Assembly: GCA_012839345.1 (NCBI GenBank) | Contig: DUNN01000015.1 | Location: 1-45,731 of the forward strand | Length of the DNA: 45,731 nucleotides | DNA from: Clostridiales bacterium | GTDB lineage: Bacteria; Bacillota; Clostridia; Oscillospirales; Acutalibacteraceae | Direction of reading: 5' to 3' | Shown here: in pieces, positions 35,110 through 43,662 of the stretch | Position numbering within the stretch: the stretch's first letter is position 1 | Layout: the number at the start of each line of letters is the position of its first letter | Made by a program: the position numbers and the translations under genes | The notes under the pieces: model-generated | Told to the model about the DNA's origin: nothing | What the model saw: the letters and a program-made list of their open reading frames with translations, nothing else | Databases searched by the model: none

Positions 35110-35676
35110 CTAAGCCCGCCGATTTGCGCTGAACTTTTCCAGCGCTTCCGCAATATCGCCGCGCATCATAATATCGAGCTGACCGATGATATAAGCCGGT
35201 TCTTCTTTCATTCCCGTGCGAATCCATTCCAGCATTAAACCCACAAAGGCGTATTTATAAAAATGGGCGATAAATGCTTTGTCATCTTCCCGCACGGGCA
35301 TTCCCTGTGCAATTTCATTTATTACGCCGATCAACAAATTGTAGGTTTCGGTGTAAAGATAACGCTCCAGAAAATCACGATTGATGGAGCGGTAAGTACT
35401 GGAAATAAAATTCTTGTTTTTCTGCACATATTCAAAAATATGTAGGAACCCCTGCTGCCAGGTGTCGTACGTTTTTTTGCCGTCCAGCGCCCGGCCGGCT
35501 TCCGTTGTATAAATCCACTCCACCAGATCATAGATATCTTTAAAATGGTAATAAAAGGTCTGGCGGTTCACTTCGCAGTCTTCCACAATATCCGTGACCG
35601 TAATCTTATCCAGCGGTTTTTCCGCCAGCAGCTTTTTAAAAGAAGCGGCAAGCGCCTTTTTTGTGGTTTGCGCCAT
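35110..35676 (-). CDS. TetR-family regulator (DhaS/TetR_C_8-like)
   Basis: 188 aa. The N-terminal HTH is KITVTDIVEDCEVNRQTFYYHFKDIYDLV (about residues 24-52), the variant seen in the DhaS/YxaF-like group. The C-terminal helical domain matches the TetR_C_8-type seen in Firmicutes and ends in MMRGDIAEALEKF. ATG 35676 has GGAGGG upstream. It lies 150 nt upstream of ohyA on the same strand; a fatty acid is a plausible ligand, by context only. Its own promoter holds a long perfect inverted repeat at 35691-35733. Confidence 0.88.
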   Translation of the reverse strand: MAQTTKKALAASFKKLLAEKPLDKITVTDIVEDCEVNRQTFYYHFKDIYDLVEWIYTTEAGRALDGKKTYDTWQQGFLHIFEYVQKNKNFISSTYRSINRDFLERYLYTETYNLLIGVINEIAQGMPVREDDKAFIAHFYKYAFVGLMLEWIRTGMKEEPAYIIGQLDIMMRGDIAEALEKFSANRRA

Positions 35677-35690
35677 CGGCTTTCCCTCCA

Positions 35691-35733
35691 GATAATAATA
35701 AAATCAGTCCCAATGATTAATTTTATTATTATC
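35691..35733. promoter_or_regulatory. Inverted repeat before the tetR gene
   Basis: 14-bp perfect arms GATAATAATAAAAT/ATTTTATTATTATC (35691-35704, 35720-35733) with a 15-nt spacer, immediately upstream of the ribosome site; the right arm holds a minus-strand GATAAT that may be the -10. A good autoregulatory operator candidate. Confidence 0.6.
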
Positions 35734-35777
35734 CCACAAAACTATGAACTTTTCTACAAACCGCTTGTCGCTGCTAT

Positions 35778-36689
35778 TCAAATCCTACGCCGATACATAT
35801 TTTGCGTAATTTTTCTGGGAAGGGCAATGGGTTCACGGTCGACGAAAAAAGTCCGGTCTTCCCTGGTTTTAATATCCCATTTCATAAGGGTAATCTCCGA
35901 ATGGACAATTTCAATGCAGGTAATGCAGTTGGGATGTACACAGCTGCCGTCGTTAAAATAGGGTGGTTCGTCCTCTTGCGGGCAGGTGGGGCGATGGGTA
36001 TGCCCCGCGATGACCGGCTGATTGTTTGCTTCCACCCAATCCTTGATTTTACGTTCTACCTTTCGCTCCTTTTCATAGTTTTTCGCCGCGCTGGTGGGGT
36101 CCTTATGACCGAAAAGTTCCAGCCTGCGCCAGACATACCGGGTCAGGAGCCGGCCAACCCGCCAGAAAATATCACTGATCAGGTCGCCCTGATGGCCGTG
36201 AACCAGAAAAAAGGTGGTCTGCGTTTCCTGATGCTTCAGAATCAGGCCTTCATGCACCTCAATATTATCAAACAGCGGTTCAAAACGTTCGGTATGGCTG
36301 TCATAATACCGCTGCAGGTTTTTCTGAATAAAGCACGGGGTTCTTTTCTCAATATCATGATTTCCGTAAATCAGATAATACCGCCCGTCCTGATAAAATT
36401 CGTGAAGCAGGTGGAAGATGTCCGTGTAGACATTGGTGATATCGAAAAACTTCTTGTTTTTCCACAAATCGTCGCTGTCGCCAAGGTCAATATAAGTATA
36501 GCCGTTTTCGTAGTAATATTTGATTGCGGCGTAATAGATATTCTGATTATTCGTAAAGTTATCGACCCAGCTGCCGTCCCCGCGATGGCAGTCGCTGATG
36601 AGCACGATTTTGGATGAGTCGTCAATCGGGATTTCCTTGCAGGAACGGTAGATTTTTGTTAACCGGCTAAACGTGGATAAGCTTGACAT
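35778..36689 (-). CDS. Calcineurin-like metallophosphoesterase
   Basis: 303 aa, cytosolic. All five metal-site motifs are present: D33/H35 in SDCHRGDG, D71 in GDSDDLW, GNHD at 109-112, H164/H166 in HGHQGD and H230/H232 in AGHTHR. The overall arrangement resembles LpxH-like or uncharacterised phosphoesterases of Firmicutes; substrate unknown. The C-terminal ~60 residues, including a CVHPNCITCIE stretch, form the second sandwich half. ATG 36689 is near an imperfect ribosome site. No tight operon partner. Confidence 0.88.
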   Translation of the reverse strand: MSSLSTFSRLTKIYRSCKEIPIDDSSKIVLISDCHRGDGSWVDNFTNNQNIYYAAIKYYYENGYTYIDLGDSDDLWKNKKFFDITNVYTDIFHLLHEFYQDGRYYLIYGNHDIEKRTPCFIQKNLQRYYDSHTERFEPLFDNIEVHEGLILKHQETQTTFFLVHGHQGDLISDIFWRVGRLLTRYVWRRLELFGHKDPTSAAKNYEKERKVERKIKDWVEANNQPVIAGHTHRPTCPQEDEPPYFNDGSCVHPNCITCIEIVHSEITLMKWDIKTREDRTFFVDREPIALPRKITQNMYRRRI

Positions 36690-36814
36690 TTTATCGATCC
36701 CTCGGAGCGCTAAAAAATTCTCTTATTATTTTGTGCGGCGCACAGAACGGTATGCCCGTTTTTCAAAAGAGCGGCAAAAACAAGGGAGCGAAATGGCACA
36801 TTTGCCGGTGGAAC

Positions 36815-36857
36815 AAACTAAAGACCGGGCTTGTCTTTCAAGCCCGGTCTTTAGTTT
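36815..36857 (-). terminator. Terminator of the xylo-oligosaccharide operon
   Basis: 19-bp perfect stem (36815-36833, 36839-36857), 5-nt loop, ending in T-rich sequence on both strands, ~65 nt past the GH8 stop codon. Confidence 0.9.
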
Positions 36858-36923
36858 GGCGCGTCGTGGGAAATAAATGAGATGATGACTCATACGTAAA
36901 CTATGTCATCGAAACCGGAAAAG

Positions 36924-38066
36924 TCAGTAAATACGGTAGTTCCCGCTAAGAGCAAGAAACGCAAAAAAGAAAAGGCAATTATCATAATAACGTCTTGGTC
37001 CCATACGTAAAGGGGTCTCCCAAAATCGTCTGACACACTCCTGTGCATACTTTCCATGCGAAGCAAGGCTTGCCTGCGCATTCACGGCACAAATAGCAAC
37101 CGGATGAAGCGCATTGCCCGGAAGCACCGTTCCGTCAACGCGATAAATCCCATTTGGGTGGTCTTTTACCGTTTCGCAAAAAAACGTCTGAACACGATTT
37201 GCTTCCTCGCAAGCCCATTCATCGGGAGCAAACCAACAATAATCCAGCGCAATATTAGCAACGGTGCGGTAGGCGTCGCTGTAATACCAGTCATGCCGGC
37301 CCCAGCGGTCAATCTCTTTTGTATAAGGCTTTCCGTCAAATTCGGAATACTCCGGGCTCAGCCCCGTAACGGGGTGACAGGCCTTTTTCAAATACGCGCG
37401 GCTGGCTGCCGCCGCCTGTTTCCAGAATGGTCTATCTTCTTGGTCTGCCCATTGTGCAAACAATTCATAAAAATGCGGCAAATGATAGGAAGGGTCTGTA
37501 AAATCCGCTTCCGCTACAAATCGAATCAGTTTGTTATTTGGGTCCCACATGGCTCGACCGGGATCCCCAGCTTCCCCCTTATGAACGCAGATATGCAGAA
37601 GTTTTCTCGCACACGCGCTATATTGGAAAATTCCTTCTCCATCCCCCCACCTATGGGATGCTAGCAGCAGCGCCATGGCGAAATACTCCTCCCCGTCGGG
37701 AGCCGCACCAAATGAGTTTTTGGAGCCGTCGGGTGCACAGGACCATGCGAAATAGCCCGCATTGGGCCCGCTCTCAAGGCGCATATAGGTTACGGCCCAT
37801 TTCCAGAGCCGGTCAAACTCATTCTTTCGATTCAGCTGTACACACATCATCATGCCGTAGGACATGCCTTCCGTACGGACATCCAAGTTTCCCGTGTCTT
37901 CGATGTATCCCATATCACTGCCAACTGGGTGGTACATACGCTCCTCTTCGGAGCCATAAAACAGAGTGTTAAAAATGTCTTCTTTCCGATTTTGAATTTC
38001 CGGTTCGCTGTAACCGTATTCCGCAAAAACATTGCGGTAGACACCTGTTTCAAACGCACCTTTCAT
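36924..38066 (-). CDS. GH8 reducing-end xylose-releasing exo-oligoxylanase
   Basis: Cytosolic (alpha/alpha)6-barrel glycosidase, 380 aa from ATG 38066 (AAAGGAAG upstream; the frame is open to 38120). It removes xylose from the reducing end of xylo-oligosaccharides. General acid E66 lies in TEGMSYGMM and the catalytic base D264 in WYYSDAYR. The LHP loop at residues 320-322, which in Rex enzymes blocks the far end of the cleft and makes the enzyme exo-acting, is present (NALHPVAICA). No signal peptide, so substrates come through the upstream ABC transporter. Last gene of the operon, 66 nt after the LplC-type permease. Confidence 0.94.
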   Translation of the reverse strand: MKGAFETGVYRNVFAEYGYSEPEIQNRKEDIFNTLFYGSEEERMYHPVGSDMGYIEDTGNLDVRTEGMSYGMMMCVQLNRKNEFDRLWKWAVTYMRLESGPNAGYFAWSCAPDGSKNSFGAAPDGEEYFAMALLLASHRWGDGEGIFQYSACARKLLHICVHKGEAGDPGRAMWDPNNKLIRFVAEADFTDPSYHLPHFYELFAQWADQEDRPFWKQAAAASRAYLKKACHPVTGLSPEYSEFDGKPYTKEIDRWGRHDWYYSDAYRTVANIALDYCWFAPDEWACEEANRVQTFFCETVKDHPNGIYRVDGTVLPGNALHPVAICAVNAQASLASHGKYAQECVRRFWETPLRMGPRRYYDNCLFFFAFLALSGNYRIY

Positions 38067-38131
38067 GTTTCGACTTCCTTTCTGCGCAGGATGATCTGCT
38101 GAAGCGACATTCCTCAGCAACGGGATACGAT

Positions 38132-39064
38132 TTATTCCTTGACAGCGCCTAGGGTCATGCCAGTTATAAAATAACGCTGAAGGAACGGGTACAAGCAGAC
38201 AATTGGGAGCATGGTTACTATGGAGCCGGCGGCGCGGATGGACGCGGGGGTAACCATGCTGCCGGTATTGCTGTGGCTGTACTGAGTACCGGCGCCCGAG
38301 GTTGTGGCGGCAGCAAGCAGCTTCATCAACTCATATTGAAGGGTCGTATACTGTTCGCTCATGCGATTGTAAAGCATAGCGTCGAACCAGCTGTTCCACT
38401 GGCCGACGGCGATGAAAAGCGCCACAGTAGCAAGAACAGGAGTGCATAACGGAAGGATGATTTTCAGAAAAATTGTCATATATCCGGCCCCGTCCAGTTG
38501 TGCGGATTCCTCCATACTGACCGGAAGATTTTCCATGTAGCTTCTCAGGACCATCATATTGAACGCACCCGTCAGGCCCGGCACAATGTAAACCCAGAAG
38601 GAATTCGTGAAACCGAGGTCTTTATAAAGCAGGAAAACCGGAATCATACCGCCGTTCACATACATGGTAATGATCCAGAACAGATTCATCTGTTTTTTGA
38701 GCAGATATTTCGGGCGGCTGCACATAAACGCAAGCAGCGCAGTAATAAAAAGGCCGAGAACCGTCCCTAGAACGGTGCGCGCCACGCTGATCCAAAGCCC
38801 CGTAAGCAGGTTTTGCCGACTGAGAACAGTAACATAGTTCTGTAAACTCAACTGCCGCGGCAGTACATAAATTCCGCCCCGAAGTGCATCTGCCGCATCG
38901 TTGAAGGAAATTGCCAGCTGATTGATCACCGGGTAAAGGGTAACTACCGTAAAAAGAATCAGAAAAATAGTATTGCAGATTACAAAAGCCCGGTCGGCCG
39001 GAGATTTTTTGACAGTACGATGTTTGGTTGACTCCGGCGCTGTTACAAGAGTTTTTTCCGCCAT
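38132..39064 (-). CDS. Oligosaccharide ABC permease (LplC/CUT1 type)
   Basis: 310 aa, about six transmembrane segments, with a charged N-terminal tail (to ~residue 25). The EAA loop is EESAQLDGAGYMTIFLKIIL near residues 184-203. Pairs with the LplB-type permease encoded 13 nt upstream. Part of a xylo-oligosaccharide importer judged from the linked GH8 enzyme; the ATPase is not encoded nearby. Confidence 0.92.
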   Translation of the reverse strand: MAEKTLVTAPESTKHRTVKKSPADRAFVICNTIFLILFTVVTLYPVINQLAISFNDAADALRGGIYVLPRQLSLQNYVTVLSRQNLLTGLWISVARTVLGTVLGLFITALLAFMCSRPKYLLKKQMNLFWIITMYVNGGMIPVFLLYKDLGFTNSFWVYIVPGLTGAFNMMVLRSYMENLPVSMEESAQLDGAGYMTIFLKIILPLCTPVLATVALFIAVGQWNSWFDAMLYNRMSEQYTTLQYELMKLLAAATTSGAGTQYSHSNTGSMVTPASIRAAGSIVTMLPIVCLYPFLQRYFITGMTLGAVKE

Positions 39065-39076
39065 ATCGCTTCCTCC

Positions 39077-40027
39077 TTAGAATAGCCTTGTATCGCTGGT
39101 ACGTTTGGCGATTGCATTCGTGATAAGAATAAGAACAATACTTACCGCACTCCGAAAAATACCTGCCGCAGTACCGATGGCATAATTGCTCTGACTGATG
39201 CCCCATTTCAAAACATAGATATCAATGGTCTGCGAGAAATCGCGTATGACATCGTTGCCCATCAGATACTGTACTTCAAAGCCGGAGTTTAGCACATTGC
39301 CCACATTCAGGATCAGTAGAATGATAATCGTGTTGGCGATACCAGGAAGTGTAATATAGCGCATTTTGACCCACCTTCCGCCACCGTCGATGGCAGCTGC
39401 TTCATAAAGGTTGGGGTCAATGGAAGTAATGGCGGCAAGATAAATGATTGCATTCCAGCCGGTTTCTTTCCAGACAACCGCAATGGCCACAATCCACCAA
39501 AAACCTTGCGGGTAGGAAAAGAAATTCAACGGGGCAGTAATCACATGCATTTTCATAAGAAGCTCGTTCACAATTCCTGTGCTGCCGAGCGTATCAAACA
39601 GAATATTGCACGCTACTATCCAGGAAAGAAAATGAGGCAGATAAGAAACCGTCTGTACAAATTTTTTCCCGATCATGCAGCGAACCTCATTCAGAAGAAC
39701 TGCAAACAGAATTGCAAAAATCGTGCTGAAAACCAGATTCAAAAGGCTCATCGCAAGGGTGTTGCGAACCGTCAGCCAAAATTCCGGATCTTCAAATAGG
39801 GTTTGAAACACCTGCAGCCCCACAAATTTAGAGCCGAGAATACCGTCACGCGGGCGGTAATCTTGAAAACCGATGAGCCATCCAACCAGCGGCAAATAGC
39901 AAAAGATAAAGCCGTAGGCAAAAAACAGAACCGAAAGAACAAGCAGCGATTTCTGTTCCTTCGCCTGTTTACACCATGCTTTCCAACTCATTCGGCGCTT
40001 AGAACCTCGTATTGCATTGGCGTTCAT
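39077..40027 (-). CDS. Oligosaccharide ABC permease (LplB type)
   Basis: 316 aa, about six transmembrane segments; the EAA loop is LYEAAAIDGGGRWVKMRYIT near residues 207-226. Member of the LplB/YtcP-related pair used by large-substrate lipoproteins of Firmicutes. ATG 40027 has AGAGGTGAT upstream. It follows an intra-operon terminator (40078-40123), so it should be expressed less than the binding protein. Confidence 0.92.
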   Translation of the reverse strand: MNANAIRGSKRRMSWKAWCKQAKEQKSLLVLSVLFFAYGFIFCYLPLVGWLIGFQDYRPRDGILGSKFVGLQVFQTLFEDPEFWLTVRNTLAMSLLNLVFSTIFAILFAVLLNEVRCMIGKKFVQTVSYLPHFLSWIVACNILFDTLGSTGIVNELLMKMHVITAPLNFFSYPQGFWWIVAIAVVWKETGWNAIIYLAAITSIDPNLYEAAAIDGGGRWVKMRYITLPGIANTIIILLILNVGNVLNSGFEVQYLMGNDVIRDFSQTIDIYVLKWGISQSNYAIGTAAGIFRSAVSIVLILITNAIAKRTSDTRLF

Positions 40028-40077
40028 AATAAATCACCTCTGAGATTTTTGTAAGAATCCAATCTGAAATGCGCAGT

Positions 40078-40123
40078 TAAAAAAGCAGGCGGCCGGCCAA
40101 ATCATTTGCCGCGGCCGCCTGCT
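40078..40123 (-). terminator. Intra-operon attenuating terminator
   Basis: Stem AGCAGGCGGCCG/CGGCCGCCTGCT (40084-40095, 40112-40123), then a run of six T on the minus strand. Lies between binding-protein and permease genes. Such a hairpin trims transcription so that the lipoprotein is made in excess. Confidence 0.8.
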
Positions 40124-40180
40124 CTCACCGTTAGTTATATTTTGACGTTTTTCTGAAAGAGCGCCATACTGCCGTTCAGG

Positions 40181-41893
40181 TTACTTGTTTTCCTGAGCAA
40201 ACTTAATACGATTCTCCAGTTCTGTCTGCATTGCAGAAATGAAATCCTGCGGTTTGCATGCATTGTAAGCCGTCATGTAGTTGTTCCATTCGGATTCAAA
40301 ATCCTTTGCCATGCAAACCTGAGGCAGCCATTTGTGCTTGCACTCAGCCATCTTCGTCCAGGCAAGGCCGGCCGGAGTGGAAGTGTTCAAGGAACTGGAA
40401 TAGGTATACATTGGGTACCAGTCGCCGGGTTTGTCGTTGTTGCCAAGCATGTCGACATAGTTTTTCGCACCGTAAGCGGCGAAACATTCCTTAACATCCT
40501 GCTTTAGTGTCTTTTCAAACAGAGAAGGCTGACGATTCGGCATAACGGAGTTTTTCCCATCCGGAAGTCTTCCGGTAAAGGTCGGGAAGTAGCTGTAGGG
40601 GCACAGGTGTGCTGCCTGATAAGTCAGGTTGTTGCAGTTGTTGTCCTGTTCGTCCGAACGGGTAAACAATCCGTCCGGGCCGACGGAATAATCTCTGCCC
40701 TCGATGCCCCAATTGCGAAGGGCCAGCGCTTCCTGCGAAAGCAGATCGTTCAGGAACTGCATGGCACCGTCAACATCTTTGCAGCTTGTTGTAATACCAA
40801 TGCCGCTGGAAACATTCAGAACACTGCCGTCCTTGGTATGCCACTGGTTTTTAATGCCGTCTTTAATGGTGATTGGAAGCGGAACGTAGTCGCAGCCCTG
40901 CTGATCCAGTTTCTGGGTATTGAATGCCGGAACAATGCTGTACTCGAAATCCCAGTACTGGTCAATCATGCCGAGAACACGGCCGGTAGAAAGCTTGGAA
41001 ATGTACTGGTCGTATTTCTGTGTAAAGCTTTCCGGATCAACAATGCCCTTTTTGTATTCTTCGTTCAGCTTTTTGAAGTATAGCTTTGCAGTCGGAGTCG
41101 TGTTGTAATCGATGACCTTCTGCTGTTTCGGATCCACGATAACGGAACCGTCGTTCGGGTAACCGTCGAGGAATTCCGGCGCGTTTTCCAAGCAGAAATA
41201 GCGCCAGTCATCGCACAGAATGGTGTAGCCGATGTTCGGCGTGCCGTTCGCCATTTTCGGGTTTGCTTTTAAGTAACGTTCGATCAGGTCGAAATACTGA
41301 TCCATCGTTGTGATCTTCGGATAATTGGCCCATTTCAGAACACGGGTCTGAATCCAGAACGCCTCGTCATTATGTATGGTTTCGTTCGGCTCGCCATATG
41401 TGGCGCTGAACTGCGGAATGTAATAGATGTGGCCGCCCTCCGCCTGCCGGAGCTGCGCCCACTGCAGGGGTGTGAAATACTTTTGAATGTTTGGGTATTT
41501 TCCTATGTAGTCATCTAAATTGACAAATGCCCCCGCCTGAAGAAGCTGAGGTGTCGCGTTGGAACCATCCAAAAAGTCCGGATACTGGCCGCCGGCAATC
41601 ATCATGCCGATTGCCTCATCGCAAGTTTGGCCGGTCAGCCATGTTTCTTTTACCTGCGCGCCGGTCAACTCTGCGAGTTTCTGTTTCACCTCGCTGGTGT
41701 CTTTGGTGTCGGCACCGGACAGTGGAACGGCAAAGAACGCAGTGAAGTTCTTGATTGCGCCTGTGCTTTTCGCAGAACTGGCTGATGCTGTGCCGCCCGA
41801 AGACGAACTCTGCTTGCCGCTGCAGCCGGCAAAGGCACCGACCATTAATGCCGCAGAAAGCATAAACGCCAGAATCCTCTTTGCAGATTTCAT
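40181..41893 (-). CDS. Oligosaccharide-binding lipoprotein
   Basis: 570 aa, the long LplA/LipO-type binding protein of Firmicutes. Signal peptide with lipobox FAGC and acylated C24, Ser-rich linker to ~45. The mature domain includes GGQYPDFLDGSNATPQLLQAG and many aromatic residues for oligosaccharide stacking. It delivers substrate to the LplB/LplC permeases downstream. Own promoter at 41949-41977. ATG 41893 has GGAGGAATT upstream. By context the ligand is xylo-oligosaccharide or another xylan fragment. Confidence 0.93.
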   Translation of the reverse strand: MKSAKRILAFMLSAALMVGAFAGCSGKQSSSSGGTASASSAKSTGAIKNFTAFFAVPLSGADTKDTSEVKQKLAELTGAQVKETWLTGQTCDEAIGMMIAGGQYPDFLDGSNATPQLLQAGAFVNLDDYIGKYPNIQKYFTPLQWAQLRQAEGGHIYYIPQFSATYGEPNETIHNDEAFWIQTRVLKWANYPKITTMDQYFDLIERYLKANPKMANGTPNIGYTILCDDWRYFCLENAPEFLDGYPNDGSVIVDPKQQKVIDYNTTPTAKLYFKKLNEEYKKGIVDPESFTQKYDQYISKLSTGRVLGMIDQYWDFEYSIVPAFNTQKLDQQGCDYVPLPITIKDGIKNQWHTKDGSVLNVSSGIGITTSCKDVDGAMQFLNDLLSQEALALRNWGIEGRDYSVGPDGLFTRSDEQDNNCNNLTYQAAHLCPYSYFPTFTGRLPDGKNSVMPNRQPSLFEKTLKQDVKECFAAYGAKNYVDMLGNNDKPGDWYPMYTYSSSLNTSTPAGLAWTKMAECKHKWLPQVCMAKDFESEWNNYMTAYNACKPQDFISAMQTELENRIKFAQENK

Positions 41894-41911
41894 AATTCAA
41901 TTCCTCCACAT

Positions 41912-41977
41912 AGTGATTTCGCAATCACTTTTTTATATTTACACGCCAATTATAGACGAACTGCACAAACCCCACAA
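41912..41977 (-). promoter_or_regulatory. Binding-protein promoter and leader inverted repeat
   Basis: Minus-strand -35 TTGTGG (41972-41977) and perfect -10 TATAAT (41949-41954), 17-nt spacer. An inverted repeat AGTGATT/AATCACT (41912-41918, 41923-41929) sits in the leader. The weak -35 fits activation by the YesN-type regulator encoded immediately upstream. Confidence 0.65.
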
Positions 41978-42048
41978 CGGGAAAAAGTTTTGGGAAGACC
42001 CGGAGAAAGTATAGATGTTGTAAAAAACACTATATTTTCTCCAACAAA

Positions 42049-43662
42049 CTATAAATTTTCGTCCTTTTCCACGCAACTTGCCCGTCGCCGAAATTTTGTC
42101 GGCGTGCAGCCTTTTATTTCAACAAAACGATCAATAAAATAGTCGATATCATGATAACCTACCTGCTCGGCAACTTTATATACTTTCTCGTCCGTTTCGA
42201 GGAGCAGCTGGGCCGCTTTTTCAACCCGCAGAGATGTAAGATAGTTTTTAAAACTCACACCGAATTTCTTTTTGAAAATCTGCCCCAAATAGGCGCTGTT
42301 CAGATAGTACTTTTCACTCAATGTTTTTAGGCTCAGATCTTCCGCGTAATGTGTTTTGATCTCCTGTTCGATATTGCCGAGAATGCCACGCGCGCACTTG
42401 TTCCGGACCGAAGCAAGGTATTCCGCGTACTCCGTGGCAAAGCGCAGAAGGTTGTTTTCACTGTCGCACGAACTGTCGCTGTCAAATGCATTTTCGCTGA
42501 TATAATGCAGAATCTCTTCTTGATTGATGTTATCATCCTGCTGAAACGCAAGATGGAGCAGATGAAACAGAAAATAATCCATATCCAACGCAATTAACTC
42601 TTCATCAACATCGGCATCACGAAACTTGTTATAAAGCTGCGATACATCGTTTTTGATTTCAGACTGGTCGTTGGCAGCAACCGCGTCAATCATTGCGTCA
42701 ATAATGCGTTTGTCTTCGGAAACGCCGTTGGAGGGGATCTTCATTTTCTTTTCGAGCCAGCCCAAATCCCGCCCGACTGTAAAAGCCTGGCAAGTTCTTG
42801 CAACCGCGGCCGTGCGGTATGACTCTGAAAGCTGGGTCAATTTATCCACCTGCGACCCAACATAAAACAGAACTGGGCGCTGAACAGCATGGGAAACAAA
42901 TGCGCGAAGCTGCTCTAAAAAGACGGGTGCGGTCATTGCAAGAAGACTGCATAATTCGCTGCAGCAAATAATTCCGACATCATAGCACCCTTTCCGCTGT
43001 GTAACGCCGAAAATACAGTACGGACGGCCTTTTTCTCCAATAAAATCCAGACAGGAACGGTAAAGAACCCTTTGAAAGGTTCGCTTCTCATCGTCCGACA
43101 TTTCTTCGTTTTCCATGCAGTTTTTCGCTTCCATGCCAACATACTGCAAACAAGTAACTTTGCCTAAACGGTTTTGGACATTCTCGATATCCGCATGATC
43201 ATATGTACCCATCAGGAGTGCAACCATGCTGCGTGCATAAAAAGCCTCTGCCATTCGCGCGCTTTCTTTTTTCGCCTCCCGTTCCTGCTTCACACTGTTT
43301 GAAACATCGCTCAGCAATTTAAGCAGATCATTCTTTTGAACCGGTTTGAGAATATATTCCATACACTGCAGTCGAATGGCTTTCTGGGCGCTTGCAAAAT
43401 CACTGACGCCGCTCAAAAGGACAAAGCGTGCATTGGAAATGTGATTTTTTCTGATTGTCTCCAAAAACTCGATACCGTTCATCTGGGGCATGCGGATGTC
43501 CGCAATAATCAGGTCAACGGGCTTTTCACGCAGAAAATCTATGGCCAAAAGTCCATTTTCCGCCGTGCCCTCAATATAAAAGCCCTGTGCCTCCCAATCA
43601 ATGATTTCCCGAAGACCTTGAAGGATAAACGGCTCATCGTCCACCAAAAGAACTTTCAGCAT
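42049..43662 (-). CDS. YesN-type response regulator (REC-AraC)
   Basis: 537 aa. Receiver domain at residues 1-120 with acidic pair D8/D9, phosphoacceptor D55 (LIIADIRMPQ) and K in EYILKPVQ. A middle region of ~290 residues of the type found in YesN proteins follows, then an AraC double-HTH at ~430-530 (LKTLSEKYYLNSAYLGQIFKKKFG). It overlaps the kinase gene by 7 nt. It probably activates the adjacent binding-protein/permease/GH8 genes in response to xylan fragments. Confidence 0.93.
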   Translation of the reverse strand: MLKVLLVDDEPFILQGLREIIDWEAQGFYIEGTAENGLLAIDFLREKPVDLIIADIRMPQMNGIEFLETIRKNHISNARFVLLSGVSDFASAQKAIRLQCMEYILKPVQKNDLLKLLSDVSNSVKQEREAKKESARMAEAFYARSMVALLMGTYDHADIENVQNRLGKVTCLQYVGMEAKNCMENEEMSDDEKRTFQRVLYRSCLDFIGEKGRPYCIFGVTQRKGCYDVGIICCSELCSLLAMTAPVFLEQLRAFVSHAVQRPVLFYVGSQVDKLTQLSESYRTAAVARTCQAFTVGRDLGWLEKKMKIPSNGVSEDKRIIDAMIDAVAANDQSEIKNDVSQLYNKFRDADVDEELIALDMDYFLFHLLHLAFQQDDNINQEEILHYISENAFDSDSSCDSENNLLRFATEYAEYLASVRNKCARGILGNIEQEIKTHYAEDLSLKTLSEKYYLNSAYLGQIFKKKFGVSFKNYLTSLRVEKAAQLLLETDEKVYKVAEQVGYHDIDYFIDRFVEIKGCTPTKFRRRASCVEKDENL

